A program made the translations under genes and the position numbers. From Pseudonocardia kujensis (lineage in GTDB: Bacteria > Actinomycetota > Actinomycetes > Mycobacteriales > Pseudonocardiaceae), in assembly GCF_021283305.1 (NCBI RefSeq), contig NZ_JAJSOK010000009.1, positions 62,001 to 126,000 of the forward strand: a stretch of DNA of 64,000 bases. The letters run 5' to 3'. This document shows positions 10,498 to 19,779 of the stretch, in pieces. The notes under the pieces were generated by a model that worked only from the letters and a program-made list of their open reading frames with translations, did not search any database and was not told the origin of the DNA. The stretch's first letter is position 1. Each line of letters opens with the position of its first letter.

Positions 10498-13400
10498 ATG
10501 GGCCGCATGCGCTTCCGGCGGGCGGCCCTGGCCCTGGTCGCGGCGGCGGGCCTCGCCGGGCTCGCGGGCTGCGCGACCTCGGGCCCGACCCCGCTGTGCG
10601 ACCAGGCGCGCGGTCTTGTCGACCAGGGACAGCTCGCCCAGGCCGCCGAACTGTTCGCCCGCGCGCAGGTCCGCAACGAGGGCACGTGCGCCGACGACGG
10701 GCTCGACGAGGTCGGCAACCGCTACACGATGGCCTACACCGACGCCGCCCGCGGCTCCGCGGCCGAGATCGAGGGCCGCACCGACCTCGCCCGCTCCGCC
10801 TACGAGTCCGCGCTGCGCCTCGACGCGGGCAACCAGGCCGCGTCCAACGGCCTGGTCCGCCTCGGACTCCCGCCCGCCGAGCGCAGCGCCCCGCTCCCCC
10901 TGCCCGCCGTCGCGCCGTACCCGCAGGCGTCGTGGTGGACGGGATGGCAGATCGCGCTCCCGGCCCTGGTGCTCGCCGTGCTGGCCGTGGCGGGAGTGGG
11001 GTTGTTGTGGCGACGGGGTGGGGTCGGGGGCCCGCGCTCGGCCTCCCCCCGTTCGGAGTCCGCGGAGAGCTCGCGGACCGCGGCTTTCCTGGAGTGGCGC
11101 GGGCGCGGATGGGGGCGGAGCCGGTCGGTCGACGAGGAGGACCTCGCGCTGCCGTCCGGTGCGTCGGGGGCCGGGTGGGACGACGAGCGCTCCGAGGGCG
11201 GCGGGCGGGGACCGGGCCGGGGTCGCGCAAAGGCGGGCGGCGCCGGACGTCGGGGCGGCGGCGGTTCGGCCGGTGGGCCGTTCGCTGCCGAGGCGGCCGG
11301 AGGCGGGGCACGCGGCGACGAAGCAACTCGTGGCCGTGAGTCGGGCCATGGCGAGTGGGGGTCTGCCGAGGGCGGTTCTGCCGAGCGGGATTCTGTCGAG
11401 CGGGATTCTGTCCAGCAGGGTCCTGCCGAGCGGGGTTCTGCTGAACGGGATTCCGTCGAGGGGGACGGCGACCGGGTCCGCGGTGGCCCGCCAGAGCCTG
11501 GGGCGTCGGCCGGCGGGGAGCCGGTTCGCGGCGCCGGGCCGGCCGAAGGCGTGGGTCGGCGACCGGACCTCGACCGGACCGATCGCCCGTCGAGCGACCT
11601 CGCCCCGGAGGCGCGCGACGAGGGGTCCTGGCTGAACCGCGGCCGCGACCTCGGCCGTGGCCGGTCGAAGCGCAGGCGCCGCAGGCAGGAGGAGGCCGAC
11701 GCCCGCTGGGCCCGGCTGCGCGAAGAACCCGAACCCGCCGACGTCCTCCCTCCGGACTCCCGTCCGCTCCCGGCCGCGTCGGGCGCCGCCGCGGCCGCCG
11801 GCATCCTCGCCGCAGGCGCGGTGGCCGCCGAGCGCAAGGAGGCGGAGCCCTCCACCCCACGCGAAGCCGAACCCACGCCCCGCCGCGAGGCCGGACCCTC
11901 GGGGCGCAGCGAAACCGAACCCCCCCGCGTCGAGGTCGAGGTCGAGCCGGCTGACGGCGGAGCCGAACTAGGCGCTGACGACGAGCCCGAGCAATCCGAG
12001 ACGACCCAGCCCCCGATCTCGATAACCCGAACCGTGCCTGCACCCACCACCGAGCCCGCACCCACCACCGAGCCCGCACCCACCACCGAGCCCGCACCCA
12101 CCACCGAGCCCGCGATACACGAGGCGCCCGGGCCGTCCACCGAGCGCGGGCCGCACCGACCCGAGCGGGCCGCCGAGGCCGACGCGCCTGCGATGACGGC
12201 CGGAGCCGGCTCGTCGGCCGAGGCCACTCCACCCGTCGGCCCCACGCCGGTGGACGCGCCCACACCGGCCGTCGAGGGCGGCGGGTCCGGCAAGGCCGGG
12301 GAGGGACGCGAAGCGGCCGAGCCACAGCCGGCCGGGGCGACCGAGGTGGCCGAGCCGGCCGAGGCGACCGAGCCGGCCGGGCGAGCCGAGCGAGCCGAGC
12401 GAGCCGCACACGCATCGGCGGTAGTCCCTCCCGACCCGGGGGCAGGTCGCGGCGACGTACCAGTAGCGCCCGCCCCGTCCGCCGCAGCGTCAGCGGCCAG
12501 ACGCACGGACCCGAAGCGCACGGTCGTCGGCGAGATGCCGGAGCGTGCCGGCCCCTCCGACGACGAGCTGCTCGAGGAGCGCGCCGCCGCGGAGGCCCCG
12601 ACCCTCCCCGACTCCGCCGCTGCGGCAACCGGCGCGGCCGGTGCCGCGGCTGCCGCCGTCGCCGCTCAGGCCCCGCAGTCGGCTGGGCACACCGAGCCCA
12701 CCGAGCCCCCCGGGCCTGCGAACCTCAGCGAGCCCACCGCGGCCGCTCAGACCGCTCGGCCGGCCGCATCCACCGGAGCCGCTCAGACCGCTCGGCCGGC
12801 CGCATCCACCGCAGCCGCTCAGACCGCTCGGGCGGCCGCGTCAGCCGCGTCTGCCGCGTCCGCTCGGCCGAGCGAGAAGCCCGACCCGGCGCTCCGGTCC
12901 CAGCTCGCGGACCTCGACCTCGAGCTCGGCCAGCTCCAACGCATCCTCAACCGCAGCCTCCGCACCGACCGCGACGGCGGGCCTCCCCGCTTCTTCGCCG
13001 CCCGCGAGCCGGTCAAGGGCTCGGCCGTCGCCATCACCTTGGAGATCGTGTCGCTGCAGCTCACGGGCGGCGAGCACGCCGGGAACACCCTCTGCGTACG
13101 CCGCACCGTGTTCGCCGAGCGACCGCCCGGCCCCTGGGTGCCGGAGGATCGCGACAACCGCTGGCAGGATGTCGAGGAGGAGGTCGAGCACCGCGCGACC
13201 GGCAGCATCCGGGACTCCGACGGCCGCATGTGGATCACTCCCGGCCGGGAGGAGCTGCGGGCCCTCCTCCTCGACGTCGACCGCGTCCGACCTGCCTGGC
13301 TCCCCCTGCTGCGCGGGGACTCGCCGAGCACCTCGCTCCCGCTCGTCCCACCCCCGCCGGACCAGGTCACCGGGCTCAGGGCCGCGCTCGACGGCGCCCA

Positions 13401-13587
13401 ACCACTGGTCAGCCCCCAACCGCTCCCGTCGGGCGTCCGGCTGCTTGCGATCGTCGACGCCCTGCTCGTGGGCCCCACCCTCACCAACGTCCGCGTCGAC
13501 GCCGTCGCCAACGACGTCCTGGCCCTCGCCGCCGCCGAGTCGGTCGAGCACGAACTCGACCGCCACCTCATCCCCCTCGGCCGCTGA
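10498..13587 (+). CDS. Giant low-complexity membrane lipoprotein with conserved C-terminal domain
   Basis: 1,029 residues. A signal peptide with lipobox GLAGC (Cys25) is followed by a short tetratricopeptide-like region (~30-125) and a hydrophobic segment at ~147-172, ending in basic residues. A Glu/Pro/Ala-rich stretch of ~600 residues comes next. A compact, probably conserved domain occupies ~798-1029 (AITLEIVSLQLTGGEHAG, WQDVEEEVEHRA, GVRLLAIVDALLVGPTLTN). The linker contains exact PAPTTE repeats and AAQTARPAAST repeats. With both a lipobox and a second membrane segment, the tail may end up cytoplasmic. An alternative start is ATG 10507. No known function recognised. Confidence 0.75.
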   Translation: MGRMRFRRAALALVAAAGLAGLAGCATSGPTPLCDQARGLVDQGQLAQAAELFARAQVRNEGTCADDGLDEVGNRYTMAYTDAARGSAAEIEGRTDLARSAYESALRLDAGNQAASNGLVRLGLPPAERSAPLPLPAVAPYPQASWWTGWQIALPALVLAVLAVAGVGLLWRRGGVGGPRSASPRSESAESSRTAAFLEWRGRGWGRSRSVDEEDLALPSGASGAGWDDERSEGGGRGPGRGRAKAGGAGRRGGGGSAGGPFAAEAAGGGARGDEATRGRESGHGEWGSAEGGSAERDSVERDSVQQGPAERGSAERDSVEGDGDRVRGGPPEPGASAGGEPVRGAGPAEGVGRRPDLDRTDRPSSDLAPEARDEGSWLNRGRDLGRGRSKRRRRRQEEADARWARLREEPEPADVLPPDSRPLPAASGAAAAAGILAAGAVAAERKEAEPSTPREAEPTPRREAGPSGRSETEPPRVEVEVEPADGGAELGADDEPEQSETTQPPISITRTVPAPTTEPAPTTEPAPTTEPAPTTEPAIHEAPGPSTERGPHRPERAAEADAPAMTAGAGSSAEATPPVGPTPVDAPTPAVEGGGSGKAGEGREAAEPQPAGATEVAEPAEATEPAGRAERAERAAHASAVVPPDPGAGRGDVPVAPAPSAAASAARRTDPKRTVVGEMPERAGPSDDELLEERAAAEAPTLPDSAAAATGAAGAAAAAVAAQAPQSAGHTEPTEPPGPANLSEPTAAAQTARPAASTGAAQTARPAASTAAAQTARAAASAASAASARPSEKPDPALRSQLADLDLELGQLQRILNRSLRTDRDGGPPRFFAAREPVKGSAVAITLEIVSLQLTGGEHAGNTLCVRRTVFAERPPGPWVPEDRDNRWQDVEEEVEHRATGSIRDSDGRMWITPGREELRALLLDVDRVRPAWLPLLRGDSPSTSLPLVPPPPDQVTGLRAALDGAQPLVSPQPLPSGVRLLAIVDALLVGPTLTNVRVDAVANDVLALAAAESVEHELDRHLIPLGR
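12040..12111 (+). repeat. Four exact 18-bp tandem repeats (PAPTTE)
   Basis: GCACCCACCACCGAGCCC is repeated four times without change inside the lipoprotein linker. Exact DNA identity, including third positions, suggests recent slippage and likely length variation between strains. A second, 39-bp repeat encoding AAQTARPAAST occurs at ~12742-12842. Confidence 0.85.
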
Positions 13588-14290
13588 GCCGCGGCGGCAG
13601 TTCGCGCGCGGTTGGGCGCCCCGCCGATCGGGCGGCCGGTGGGCCGTCCGCCCGCGAGGCATCTCCAAGATCGTCCCGCCTTCCCGGGGCCTCCACCCAT
13701 GATCACGAGTAGTGGACCCGCAGAGTCGACTTCCGACCGCCCACGCCCAGCCCCAGCGATCACACGTCCCCGCACGACACCATGATCACAAGTCCTGGAC
13801 CCACTAAGTCGATTTCCGACCGCCCACGTCCACAACCGTTGATCACGCCTCGTCCGGCCCCGATGAGCACGACACATGGACCGACATGGTCGATTTTCGA
13901 CCTTCCAGGTCCACGAACGGTGATCAAGCGAGACGCATCTGCCCGACGCCGCCCTCCCCCGACGCCGGCCTCCCCCCGACGTCGACGCGACCCAAACTTG
14001 ACCAGACCTGCCCAACCCGACCCGACCCGACCATGAACCCCGACCGGCAGAGTCGCTCCCGACCGCCCACAGCCACAGCCGGTGATCAAGTACCCGGCAG
14101 AGCTACCCCGACCCCTCCCTGACCTTGATCGCGCGTCGTGGACCAGCACCGTCGATTTCCGACCGCCCGCGTCCACAGACCCTGATCACCCACCTCATCC
14201 CGCATGATCACAGCGCCGGACAGAGTCACTTCCCGACCCTCCCGCCCACAAGAAATGATCTCGGCAACGCCCGACCGGCCCCGACCGCAC
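13588..14290. repeat. Array of six diverged ~65-bp palindromic repeats, no gene
   Basis: Six units lie at 13699-13763, 13782-13846, 13863-13926, 14033-14089, 14125-14189 and 14204-14260. Each starts and ends near TGATCA. Complete units hold a nested dyad: an outer TGGAC/GTCCA and an inner GTCG-ATTT-CGAC. In unit 3 the dyad is fullest (GGTCGATTTTCGACC inside TGGACC/GGTCCA). Units 4 and 6 are partial. No ORF here resembles a protein. The block separates the end of the lipoprotein gene from the convergent rmlC. It resembles REP/BIME-type intergenic repeats. Confidence 0.75.
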
Positions 14291-14869
14291 CTACCGAGAG
14301 ACCGGCAGAATCCCCTGCTCCTCCGCCTCAGCGAGCGTCGGCGCGTCTCGATCCTTGTCCGAGAGGATGAGCTCGACATCGGCCGGCCACGGCAGTCCCA
14401 GCGCCGGGTCCAACGGCGAGACCCCGTGTTCGGCGGAGGGGTTGTACGGCGTCGAGCACAGGTAGGCCATCACCGTCGCCTCCTCCAGCGCGACGAACGC
14501 GTGCCCCAACCCCTCGGCGATGTACACCGCCCGCATCGACCCCGAGTGAGAACCGTCGTCCAGCTCGACGGCCTCCCACTGCCCGAAGGTCGGCGACCCC
14601 ACCCGCACGTCCACGATCACGTCGAGCAGCCGGCCCGACGGGCACGACACGTACTTCGCCTGGCCCGGCGGCACGTCCGCGAAGTGCACCCCCCGCACCA
14701 CCCCGAGCCGCGACACCGAGTGGTTCGTCTGCCCCACCGCCAGGTCGAAGCCCAGCGCCTCCCGGAACACCGGCCCCTGGAACGGCGCCACGAACACCCC
14801 ACGCCGGTCCGGGAACACCGGCGGCTCGAACACCCATGCCCCCGAGATCCCCAGCTCCCGGTACTTCAC
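14291..14869 (-). CDS. rmlC: dTDP-4-dehydrorhamnose 3,5-epimerase
   Basis: Epimerises C3 and C5 of dTDP-4-keto-6-deoxyglucose, third step of dTDP-L-rhamnose synthesis. 192 residues, typical. The cupin core shows RRGVFVAPF, RGVHF with the catalytic His, GQAKYVSCPSG, PTFGQWEAVELDD, AEGLGHAFVALE and CSTPYNPSAEHGVSPLDPAL. GTG 14869 overlaps the rmlB stop by four bases (GTGA), a translationally coupled pair. Rhamnose is needed in actinobacteria for the arabinogalactan linker as well as for exopolysaccharides, and this location beside a polysaccharide locus is compatible with both. Confidence 0.93.
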   Translation of the reverse strand: MKYRELGISGAWVFEPPVFPDRRGVFVAPFQGPVFREALGFDLAVGQTNHSVSRLGVVRGVHFADVPPGQAKYVSCPSGRLLDVIVDVRVGSPTFGQWEAVELDDGSHSGSMRAVYIAEGLGHAFVALEEATVMAYLCSTPYNPSAEHGVSPLDPALGLPWPADVELILSDKDRDAPTLAEAEEQGILPVSR

Positions 14870-15849
14870 GACACCACCCCGCCCTGCACGGGAGCAGCCT
14901 TGAGCGGCTCCCACCAGTCCCGCCGCTCCCGATACCACGCCACCGTCTCCGCCAGCCCCACCTCGAACGACACCCGCGGCTCGTACCCCAGTTCCGCGCG
15001 GATCTTCGACCAGTCCACCGAGTACCGCCGGTCGTGCCCCTTGCGGTCGGTCACCGGCTCCACCCGCGACCAGTCCGCCCCCACCGCCTCGAGCAGCCGC
15101 GCGGTCAGCTCCCGGTTGGTCAGCTCCGTCCCGCCGCCGACGTTGTAGATCTCCCCCGCCCGCCCCGCGGCCGCGACCAGCGCGATCGCCCGGCAGTGGT
15201 CGTCGACGTGCAGCCAGTCCCGCACGTTGAGCCCGTCGCCGTACAACGGCACCGTCCCGCCGTCGAGCAGGTTCGTCACGAACAGCGGGATCACCTTCTC
15301 CGGGAACTGGTACGGGCCGTAGTTGTTGCTGCACCGCGTGATCGACACGTCCAGCCCGTGCGTCCGGTGATACGACCGCGCCAGCAGGTCCGATCCCGCC
15401 TTCGACGCCGAGTACGGCGAGTTCGGCTCCAGCACGTGGTCCTCCGACCACGAGCCCGACTCGATCGACCCGTACACCTCGTCCGTCGACACGTGCACGA
15501 ACTTCCCGACCCCGGCATCCAGCGCCGCCTGCAACATCACCTGCGTGCCCACCACGTTGGTCGACACGAAGTCCGCCGCCCCCGCGATCGACCGGTCCAC
15601 GTGCGACTCCGCCGCGAAGTGCACCACCAGATCACAGCCCGCCACGGCCGCTGCGGCCGCCGAAGGATCCCGGATGTCACCGACCACCAGCTCGACGTCG
15701 ACGTCCGCCAGGTTCTCCCGTCGCCCTGCATAGGTCAGCAGGTCCAGCACCCGCACCGAGCCCCCCAGCTCCGGGTACGCGCCCCCGACCAGCGACCGCA
15801 CGAAATGCGACCCGATGAACCCGGCACCACCCGTGACCAGAACGCGCAC
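14866..15849 (-). CDS. rmlB: dTDP-glucose 4,6-dehydratase
   Basis: Converts dTDP-glucose to dTDP-4-keto-6-deoxyglucose, second step of dTDP-rhamnose synthesis; an extended short-chain dehydrogenase. 327 residues. NAD-binding GGAGFIGSHF is at 7-16, the catalytic triplet in STDEVYG (Thr122, Asp123, Glu124), and Tyr146/Lys150 in NSPYSASKAGSD. CSNNYGPYQFPEK and DWLHVDDHCRA are further family blocks. GTG 15849 is used because the Rossmann strand begins immediately; TACCCT (15856-15861) lies six bases upstream and may be the -10 of a leaderless transcript. Divergent from rmlD across only 40 bp. Confidence 0.95.
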   Translation of the reverse strand: MRVLVTGGAGFIGSHFVRSLVGGAYPELGGSVRVLDLLTYAGRRENLADVDVELVVGDIRDPSAAAAAVAGCDLVVHFAAESHVDRSIAGAADFVSTNVVGTQVMLQAALDAGVGKFVHVSTDEVYGSIESGSWSEDHVLEPNSPYSASKAGSDLLARSYHRTHGLDVSITRCSNNYGPYQFPEKVIPLFVTNLLDGGTVPLYGDGLNVRDWLHVDDHCRAIALVAAAGRAGEIYNVGGGTELTNRELTARLLEAVGADWSRVEPVTDRKGHDRRYSVDWSKIRAELGYEPRVSFEVGLAETVAWYRERRDWWEPLKAAPVQGGVVS

Positions 15850-15889
15850 CCGGCGAGGGTAGCGACGGGCCGCTCGGCAGAATGCCCCT

Positions 15890-16720
15890 GTGCGCGCCCT
15901 CGTCCTCGGAGCGGGCGGCCAGCTCGGCAAGGCGCTGGCCGCCGCTCTGCCCACGGCCCTCGCGCTGACCCGCGCCGAGCTGGACCTGACCGACCCGGCC
16001 GCGCTCGCCGCCGTCGACTGGTCGGCCTTCGACACCGTGCTCAACGCCGCCGCCTACACCAAGGTCGACGCCGCCGAGACCCCCGAGGGCCGCCGCCAGG
16101 CCTGGGCCGCCAACGCCGCGGCCCCCGCCGCGCTCGCGAGGATCGCCACCGAGCACGACCTGCGCCTCGTGCACGTCTCGACCGAGTACGTCTTCGACGG
16201 CACCCAGGACGGCCCGATTCCCGAGACCGCCGCCGTGGCCCCCTTGAGCGCCTACGGCGCCTCGAAGGCCGCCGGCGACGCTGCCGTCGCCACCGCCCCG
16301 AAGCACTGGATCGTCCGCCCGACCTGGGTGATCGGCGACGGCGCCAACTTCGCCCGCACCATGCGCACGCTGGCCGAGAATGGCGTCAGCCCGACCGTCG
16401 TCGCGGACCAGGTGGGCCGGCCCACTCTCGCCACCGACCTCGCCACGGGGATCCTCGAGCTCCTGGATGCCGAGCCCGGCACCTACCACCTGACCAACGA
16501 CGGCGAGCCCGTGAGCTGGGCGGACGTCGCCCGGTTCGTCTTCGCCGCCTCCGGCCGGAACCCGCAGGACGTCACGGGCACCACCACCGACGCCTACTTC
16601 GCCGACAAGCCCGACGCGGCCCGCCGGCCGTTGAACAGCGTCCTCGACCTGACCAAGGCGGCCAAGGTGGGCGTCACGCTGCCGGACTGGCGCGCGAGCC
16701 TGGAGGCCTACCTGCGATGA
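15890..16720 (+). CDS. rmlD: dTDP-4-dehydrorhamnose reductase
   Basis: Reduces dTDP-4-keto-L-rhamnose to dTDP-L-rhamnose, the last step of the pathway. 276 residues from GTG 15890. [11 protein letters not shown] (6-16) binds NAD(P)[12 protein letters not shown] (95-105) and Tyr122/Lys126 in [11 protein letters not shown] form the active site; [12 protein letters not shown] and RPTWVIGDG are typical. No ribosome site is obvious, as expected if the very short 40-bp divergent region gives leaderless messages. rmlA follows after 10 bases. Confidence 0.94.
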   Translation: MRALVLGAGGQLGKALAAALPTALALTRAELDLTDPAALAAVDWSAFDTVLNAAAYTKVDAAETPEGRRQAWAANAAAPAALARIATEHDLRLVHVSTEYVFDGTQDGPIPETAAVAPLSAYGASKAAGDAAVATAPKHWIVRPTWVIGDGANFARTMRTLAENGVSPTVVADQVGRPTLATDLATGILELLDAEPGTYHLTNDGEPVSWADVARFVFAASGRNPQDVTGTTTDAYFADKPDAARRPLNSVLDLTKAAKVGVTLPDWRASLEAYLR

Positions 16721-16730
16721 AGGGCCCACG

Positions 16731-17624
16731 ATGAAGGGCATGGTCCTGGCGGGCGGCACCGGCACCCGGCTGCACCCGATCACCCGCGGCGTCTCGAAGC
16801 AGCTGCTCCCGGTGTTCGACAAGCCGATGATCTACTACCCGCTCTCCACCCTGATGCTGGCCGGGGTGCGCGAGATCCTGATCATCACCACCCCCGAGGA
16901 CGCCCCGAGCTTCCACCGGCTTCTCGGCGACGGTTCCGAGCTCGGCCTCGCCCTCACCTACGCCACCCAGGCCGAGCCCAACGGCATCGCGGAGGCCTTC
17001 CTCATCGGCGAGGAGCACATCGCGGGCGAGAACGTCGCGCTCGTCCTCGGCGACAACATCTTCCACGGCCCCCGGTTCTCCGGGATGCTCCGCGACGCCC
17101 GCGACGGCCTCGGCCCCGAGGGGGACGGCTGTGTCCTGTTCGGCTACCCGGTCAGGGATCCGCAGCGCTACGGCGTCGGCGAGGCCGACGAGCGGGGCCG
17201 CCTGATCTCCATCGAGGAGAAGCCCGCGAACCCGCGCTCCGACCGTGCCATCACCGGCCTCTACCTCTACGACGGCCGGGCGGCCGAGCTGGCGAAGCGG
17301 CTGCGGCCGTCGGCCCGGGGGGAGCTGGAGATCACCGACCTCAACCGCGCGTACCTGGACCAGGGCCGCGCCCGGCTCGTCGACCTCGGCCGCGGCTTCG
17401 CCTGGCTCGACACCGGCACCCACGAGTCGCTGATCGAAGCCGGGCACTACGTCCAGGTCCTCGAGAACCGCCAGGGCATCCGCATCGCCTGCCTCGAGGA
17501 GGTCGCGCTGCGCATGGGCTTCATCGACGCCGACGCCTGCTACGCCCTCGGCGAGAGGCAGGCCAAGAACGGCTACGGGCAGTACGTCATGGAGGTCGCG
17601 ACCTCGTTCAGCACGACACGATGA
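16731..17624 (+). CDS. rmlA: Glucose-1-phosphate thymidylyltransferase
   Basis: Makes dTDP-glucose from dTTP and glucose-1-phosphate, the entry step to dTDP-rhamnose. 297 residues, standard for the short RmlA class. [13 protein letters not shown] (6-18) is the nucleotide signature, [12 protein letters not shown] follows with Lys23, LGDNIFHG (107-113) carries metal-binding Asp108, and ISIEEKP and [10 protein letters not shown] bind the sugar. ATG 16731 is ten bases after the rmlD stop with AAGGG between, so rmlD-rmlA is an operon. Confidence 0.96.
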   Translation: MKGMVLAGGTGTRLHPITRGVSKQLLPVFDKPMIYYPLSTLMLAGVREILIITTPEDAPSFHRLLGDGSELGLALTYATQAEPNGIAEAFLIGEEHIAGENVALVLGDNIFHGPRFSGMLRDARDGLGPEGDGCVLFGYPVRDPQRYGVGEADERGRLISIEEKPANPRSDRAITGLYLYDGRAAELAKRLRPSARGELEITDLNRAYLDQGRARLVDLGRGFAWLDTGTHESLIEAGHYVQVLENRQGIRIACLEEVALRMGFIDADACYALGERQAKNGYGQYVMEVATSFSTTR

Positions 17625-17793
17625 GCGAGCCGTAGGGTCGCAGCGCGGACGAGCTCGACGCGGTAGGTCTCAGCCGACGACGATCTCGGACAGCGCGATC
17701 GTGTCGGCGGCGGCCTGCCCGTCCGCGCCGTCCCGGGGAGTCGGGTACTGCACCGTTCGGAGCGGCGCTTGCGCGGTGCGCGAGACTCGCCGG

Positions 17794-18759
17794 GTGGAAC
17801 TGCTCGTCGCCCGGAACCCGGACCCGGCCAGCACGCTGCCCTACCTGATCCGCGTGCCGGTCGCGGGCGGGCTGGTGTTCCGCGCCAAGGACACGTGGCC
17901 GCGCACGAAGGCGATCTACTGCCACCCCGTTCCCGACGACGAGTGGCCGGCCGACGCCGACATCGTCGAGCGGGTCGCGCTCACGTCCTGCGTGCGGCGC
18001 GGGGCGGCGATCGACGTCGTCGCCGACCGTGGGCGCGAGCAGCGTTCCCAGATCGTCTTCACCCGGGCGCGCGGGCGGGAGATGGTCTTCTGGCAGTCGC
18101 CCCGCACCCGCAAGCAGGCCCGGCCCGACGTCCGGCTCCCGACGGCCCGGGCCTGCGGCATCTCCGCCCTCGAGATCGTGGTCGACGCCCACGAGCGCTA
18201 TCCGTACTCCTTCTCCGGCCAGCAGGTCACCACCACGAAGCGCGGCCTGAGGTGCGGCGACTACGCCGTCCTCGGTCCGGGCGACGCGGTGGTCGCGGCG
18301 GTCGAGCGCAAGGCGTTGGCCGACCTGGTCGGCAGCGTGACCGACGGCCGGCTGCGCTTCGCCCTCACCGAGCTGGCCACCCTGCCGCGCGCGGCCGTCG
18401 TCGTGGAGGAGCGGTACTCGTCGATCTTCAAGCAGACGTACGTCCGCCCGGCGATGGTGGCCGACGGTCTCGCCGAGCTGCAGGTCCACTGGCCCGCGAT
18501 CCCGATCGTCTTCTGCGACACCCGCGCCCTCGCCGAGGAGTGGACGTACCGCTTCCTCGCCGCCGCCCGGGTCTGGGCCGACACCGAGGCCGTCGCCGCT
18601 GAGCGGATCGGCGACGAGTCCGCCCTGGCCAACGCACCGGCAGCTCCCCCGCCGTCGACCGCGGAGGTGCGGCGCTGGGCCCGCGAGAACGGGATCGCCG
18701 TCCCGGACAAGGGCCGCCTGCGACCCGAGGTGCACGAGGCCTGGTGGGCGGCGCACTAG
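17794..18759 (+). CDS. ERCC4-type nuclease domain fused to an Lsr2-like DNA-binding tail
   Basis: 321 residues from GTG 17794; the frame is open upstream but without homology. Residues ~125-260 form an ERCC4/XPF-type nuclease: GDYAV (155-159) and the catalytic signature VERKALADLVGS (170-181) are clear, followed by VVVEERYSSIFKQ. Residues ~288-321 (STAEVRRWARENGIAV, KGRLRPEVHEAWWAA) match the C-terminal AT-hook-like domain of Lsr2, the actinobacterial nucleoid protein that recognises AT-rich DNA. The N-terminal ~120 residues are not recognised. It probably cuts or processes DNA; the substrate is unknown. It stands alone, 170 bp after rmlA. Confidence 0.82.
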   Translation: MELLVARNPDPASTLPYLIRVPVAGGLVFRAKDTWPRTKAIYCHPVPDDEWPADADIVERVALTSCVRRGAAIDVVADRGREQRSQIVFTRARGREMVFWQSPRTRKQARPDVRLPTARACGISALEIVVDAHERYPYSFSGQQVTTTKRGLRCGDYAVLGPGDAVVAAVERKALADLVGSVTDGRLRFALTELATLPRAAVVVEERYSSIFKQTYVRPAMVADGLAELQVHWPAIPIVFCDTRALAEEWTYRFLAAARVWADTEAVAAERIGDESALANAPAAPPPSTAEVRRWARENGIAVPDKGRLRPEVHEAWWAAH

Positions 18760-18915
18760 GGACGTCCGGTCGGCTGTGCGAGGTTCGTCGATTTACAGTT
18801 GAGGATCTTGTGTAACGTGCGTTCGCGGAGCGTCGATAGGCCGAAGCGGGCCGATGTGTCGTCATCGGGCTCCTGCGTCCGAGGCGGTCGGGCGCGCCGA
18901 CGTGGGGAGTGCGAC

Positions 18916-19779
18916 ATGCACGGCTCGGGTACTGCGCGACCGGCGGTCTCGGTGATCGTCCCGACGCTCAACGAGCGCCGGAACGTCGAGCGTCTCCTGA
19001 CGGACCTGGATCCCGGCTACGAGCTGGTGGTGTCCGACGGCGGCTCGGTCGACGACACCGTGGAGGCCGTCCGCCGCGTCCGGCCGGACTGCCGCGTCGT
19101 CACGCAGGGGTGGAGCCGGGGAACGAGCGTGGTCGCCGGCCTGCAGGCCGCCCACGGCGACGCCCTCGTCCTGCTCGAGGCCGACGGCTCCACCTGCCCC
19201 AGCGAGATCCCCCGGATGGTCACGGCCCTCGACGACGCCGACCTGGCGCGAGGATCGCGCGCCCGGCGGCGTCCGGTGGGCGACTCGGCACTGGCGGCCG
19301 TCGCTTCAGCCCGCCTCGGCACGCGCGTGACGGATCCCTGGTGCGGGGCGACCGCCCTCCGCCGCTCGACCGTCCCCCGGCTGGGACTGCCCGACCTGAC
19401 CCGCCATGCCGCCGGGTTCGAGCTCCTTCTCGCCTTCCGCGCCGCTCAGGAGGGACTGTCGATGTGCGAGGTGCCGGGCATCCGGGCCGCTCCGTGGCAC
19501 CAGCCGTACGCGGTGAACTCGTTGGCCGAGAACTCGCGGGTGATCAGGGCCCTGCTCGCGGAGCGCCGCTGCCCGGCACGCACGGTGCCCGCACCCCGTG
19601 TCCCGGTCGACGGCGTCGTCCCCAAGATCTCTGACCGCGCGTGGCTCAGGTCTTCTCCCGCCGCACCGCGGCCAGCACCATCTGCATCAGCTGCTCCGGG
19701 GTGTCGGCCCACCCCTCGGCCCCGTGCCGCACCGCCTCGTCGAAGTGCTCGGGCCGCCCGGACCGCGCGTAGACGATGA
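18916..19779 (+). CDS. Family 2 glycosyltransferase (dolichyl-phosphate-mannose-synthase-like)
   Basis: 287 residues from ATG 18916, with GGGGAG seven bases upstream. The GT-A fold begins at SVIVPTLNERRNVERLL (12-28), has VVSDGGSVDDT and the metal-binding LLEADGS (87-92), then DPWCGATALRR. It transfers a sugar from a nucleotide donor, probably to a polyprenyl phosphate or protein; no C-terminal membrane domain. The reading frame continues ~134 bases into the convergent receiver-domain gene, so the last ~45 residues (Arg/Ala/Pro-rich) are antisense-derived and look non-native, which suggests a lost stop codon or late frameshift. Confidence 0.78.
   Translation: MHGSGTARPAVSVIVPTLNERRNVERLLTDLDPGYELVVSDGGSVDDTVEAVRRVRPDCRVVTQGWSRGTSVVAGLQAAHGDALVLLEADGSTCPSEIPRMVTALDDADLARGSRARRRPVGDSALAAVASARLGTRVTDPWCGATALRRSTVPRLGLPDLTRHAAGFELLLAFRAAQEGLSMCEVPGIRAAPWHQPYAVNSLAENSRVIRALLAERRCPARTVPAPRVPVDGVVPKISDRAWLRSSPAAPRPAPSASAAPGCRPTPRPRAAPPRRSARAARTARRR

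Noticed and set aside
8075-11635. 1,186-codon plus-strand frame across the DUF2252 region
   Set aside because: No domain, shadow composition; it spans several real genes on both strands.
12040-12111. CRISPR-like direct repeats
   Set aside because: Units are 18 bp without spacers and in frame inside a coding linker; they are protein-level tandem repeats.
8921-12628. 1,235-codon open frame on the minus strand extending far upstream of the DUF2252 gene
   Set aside because: Beyond 10336 it is the antisense of the lipoprotein gene; its translation is Arg/Pro/Ala-rich with no domain. Long antisense frames are expected in such GC-rich DNA.
15850-15889. Operator in the 40-bp rmlB/rmlD divergent gap
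   Set aside because: A -10-like TACCCT is visible for rmlB, but no dyad; nothing supports a specific regulator.
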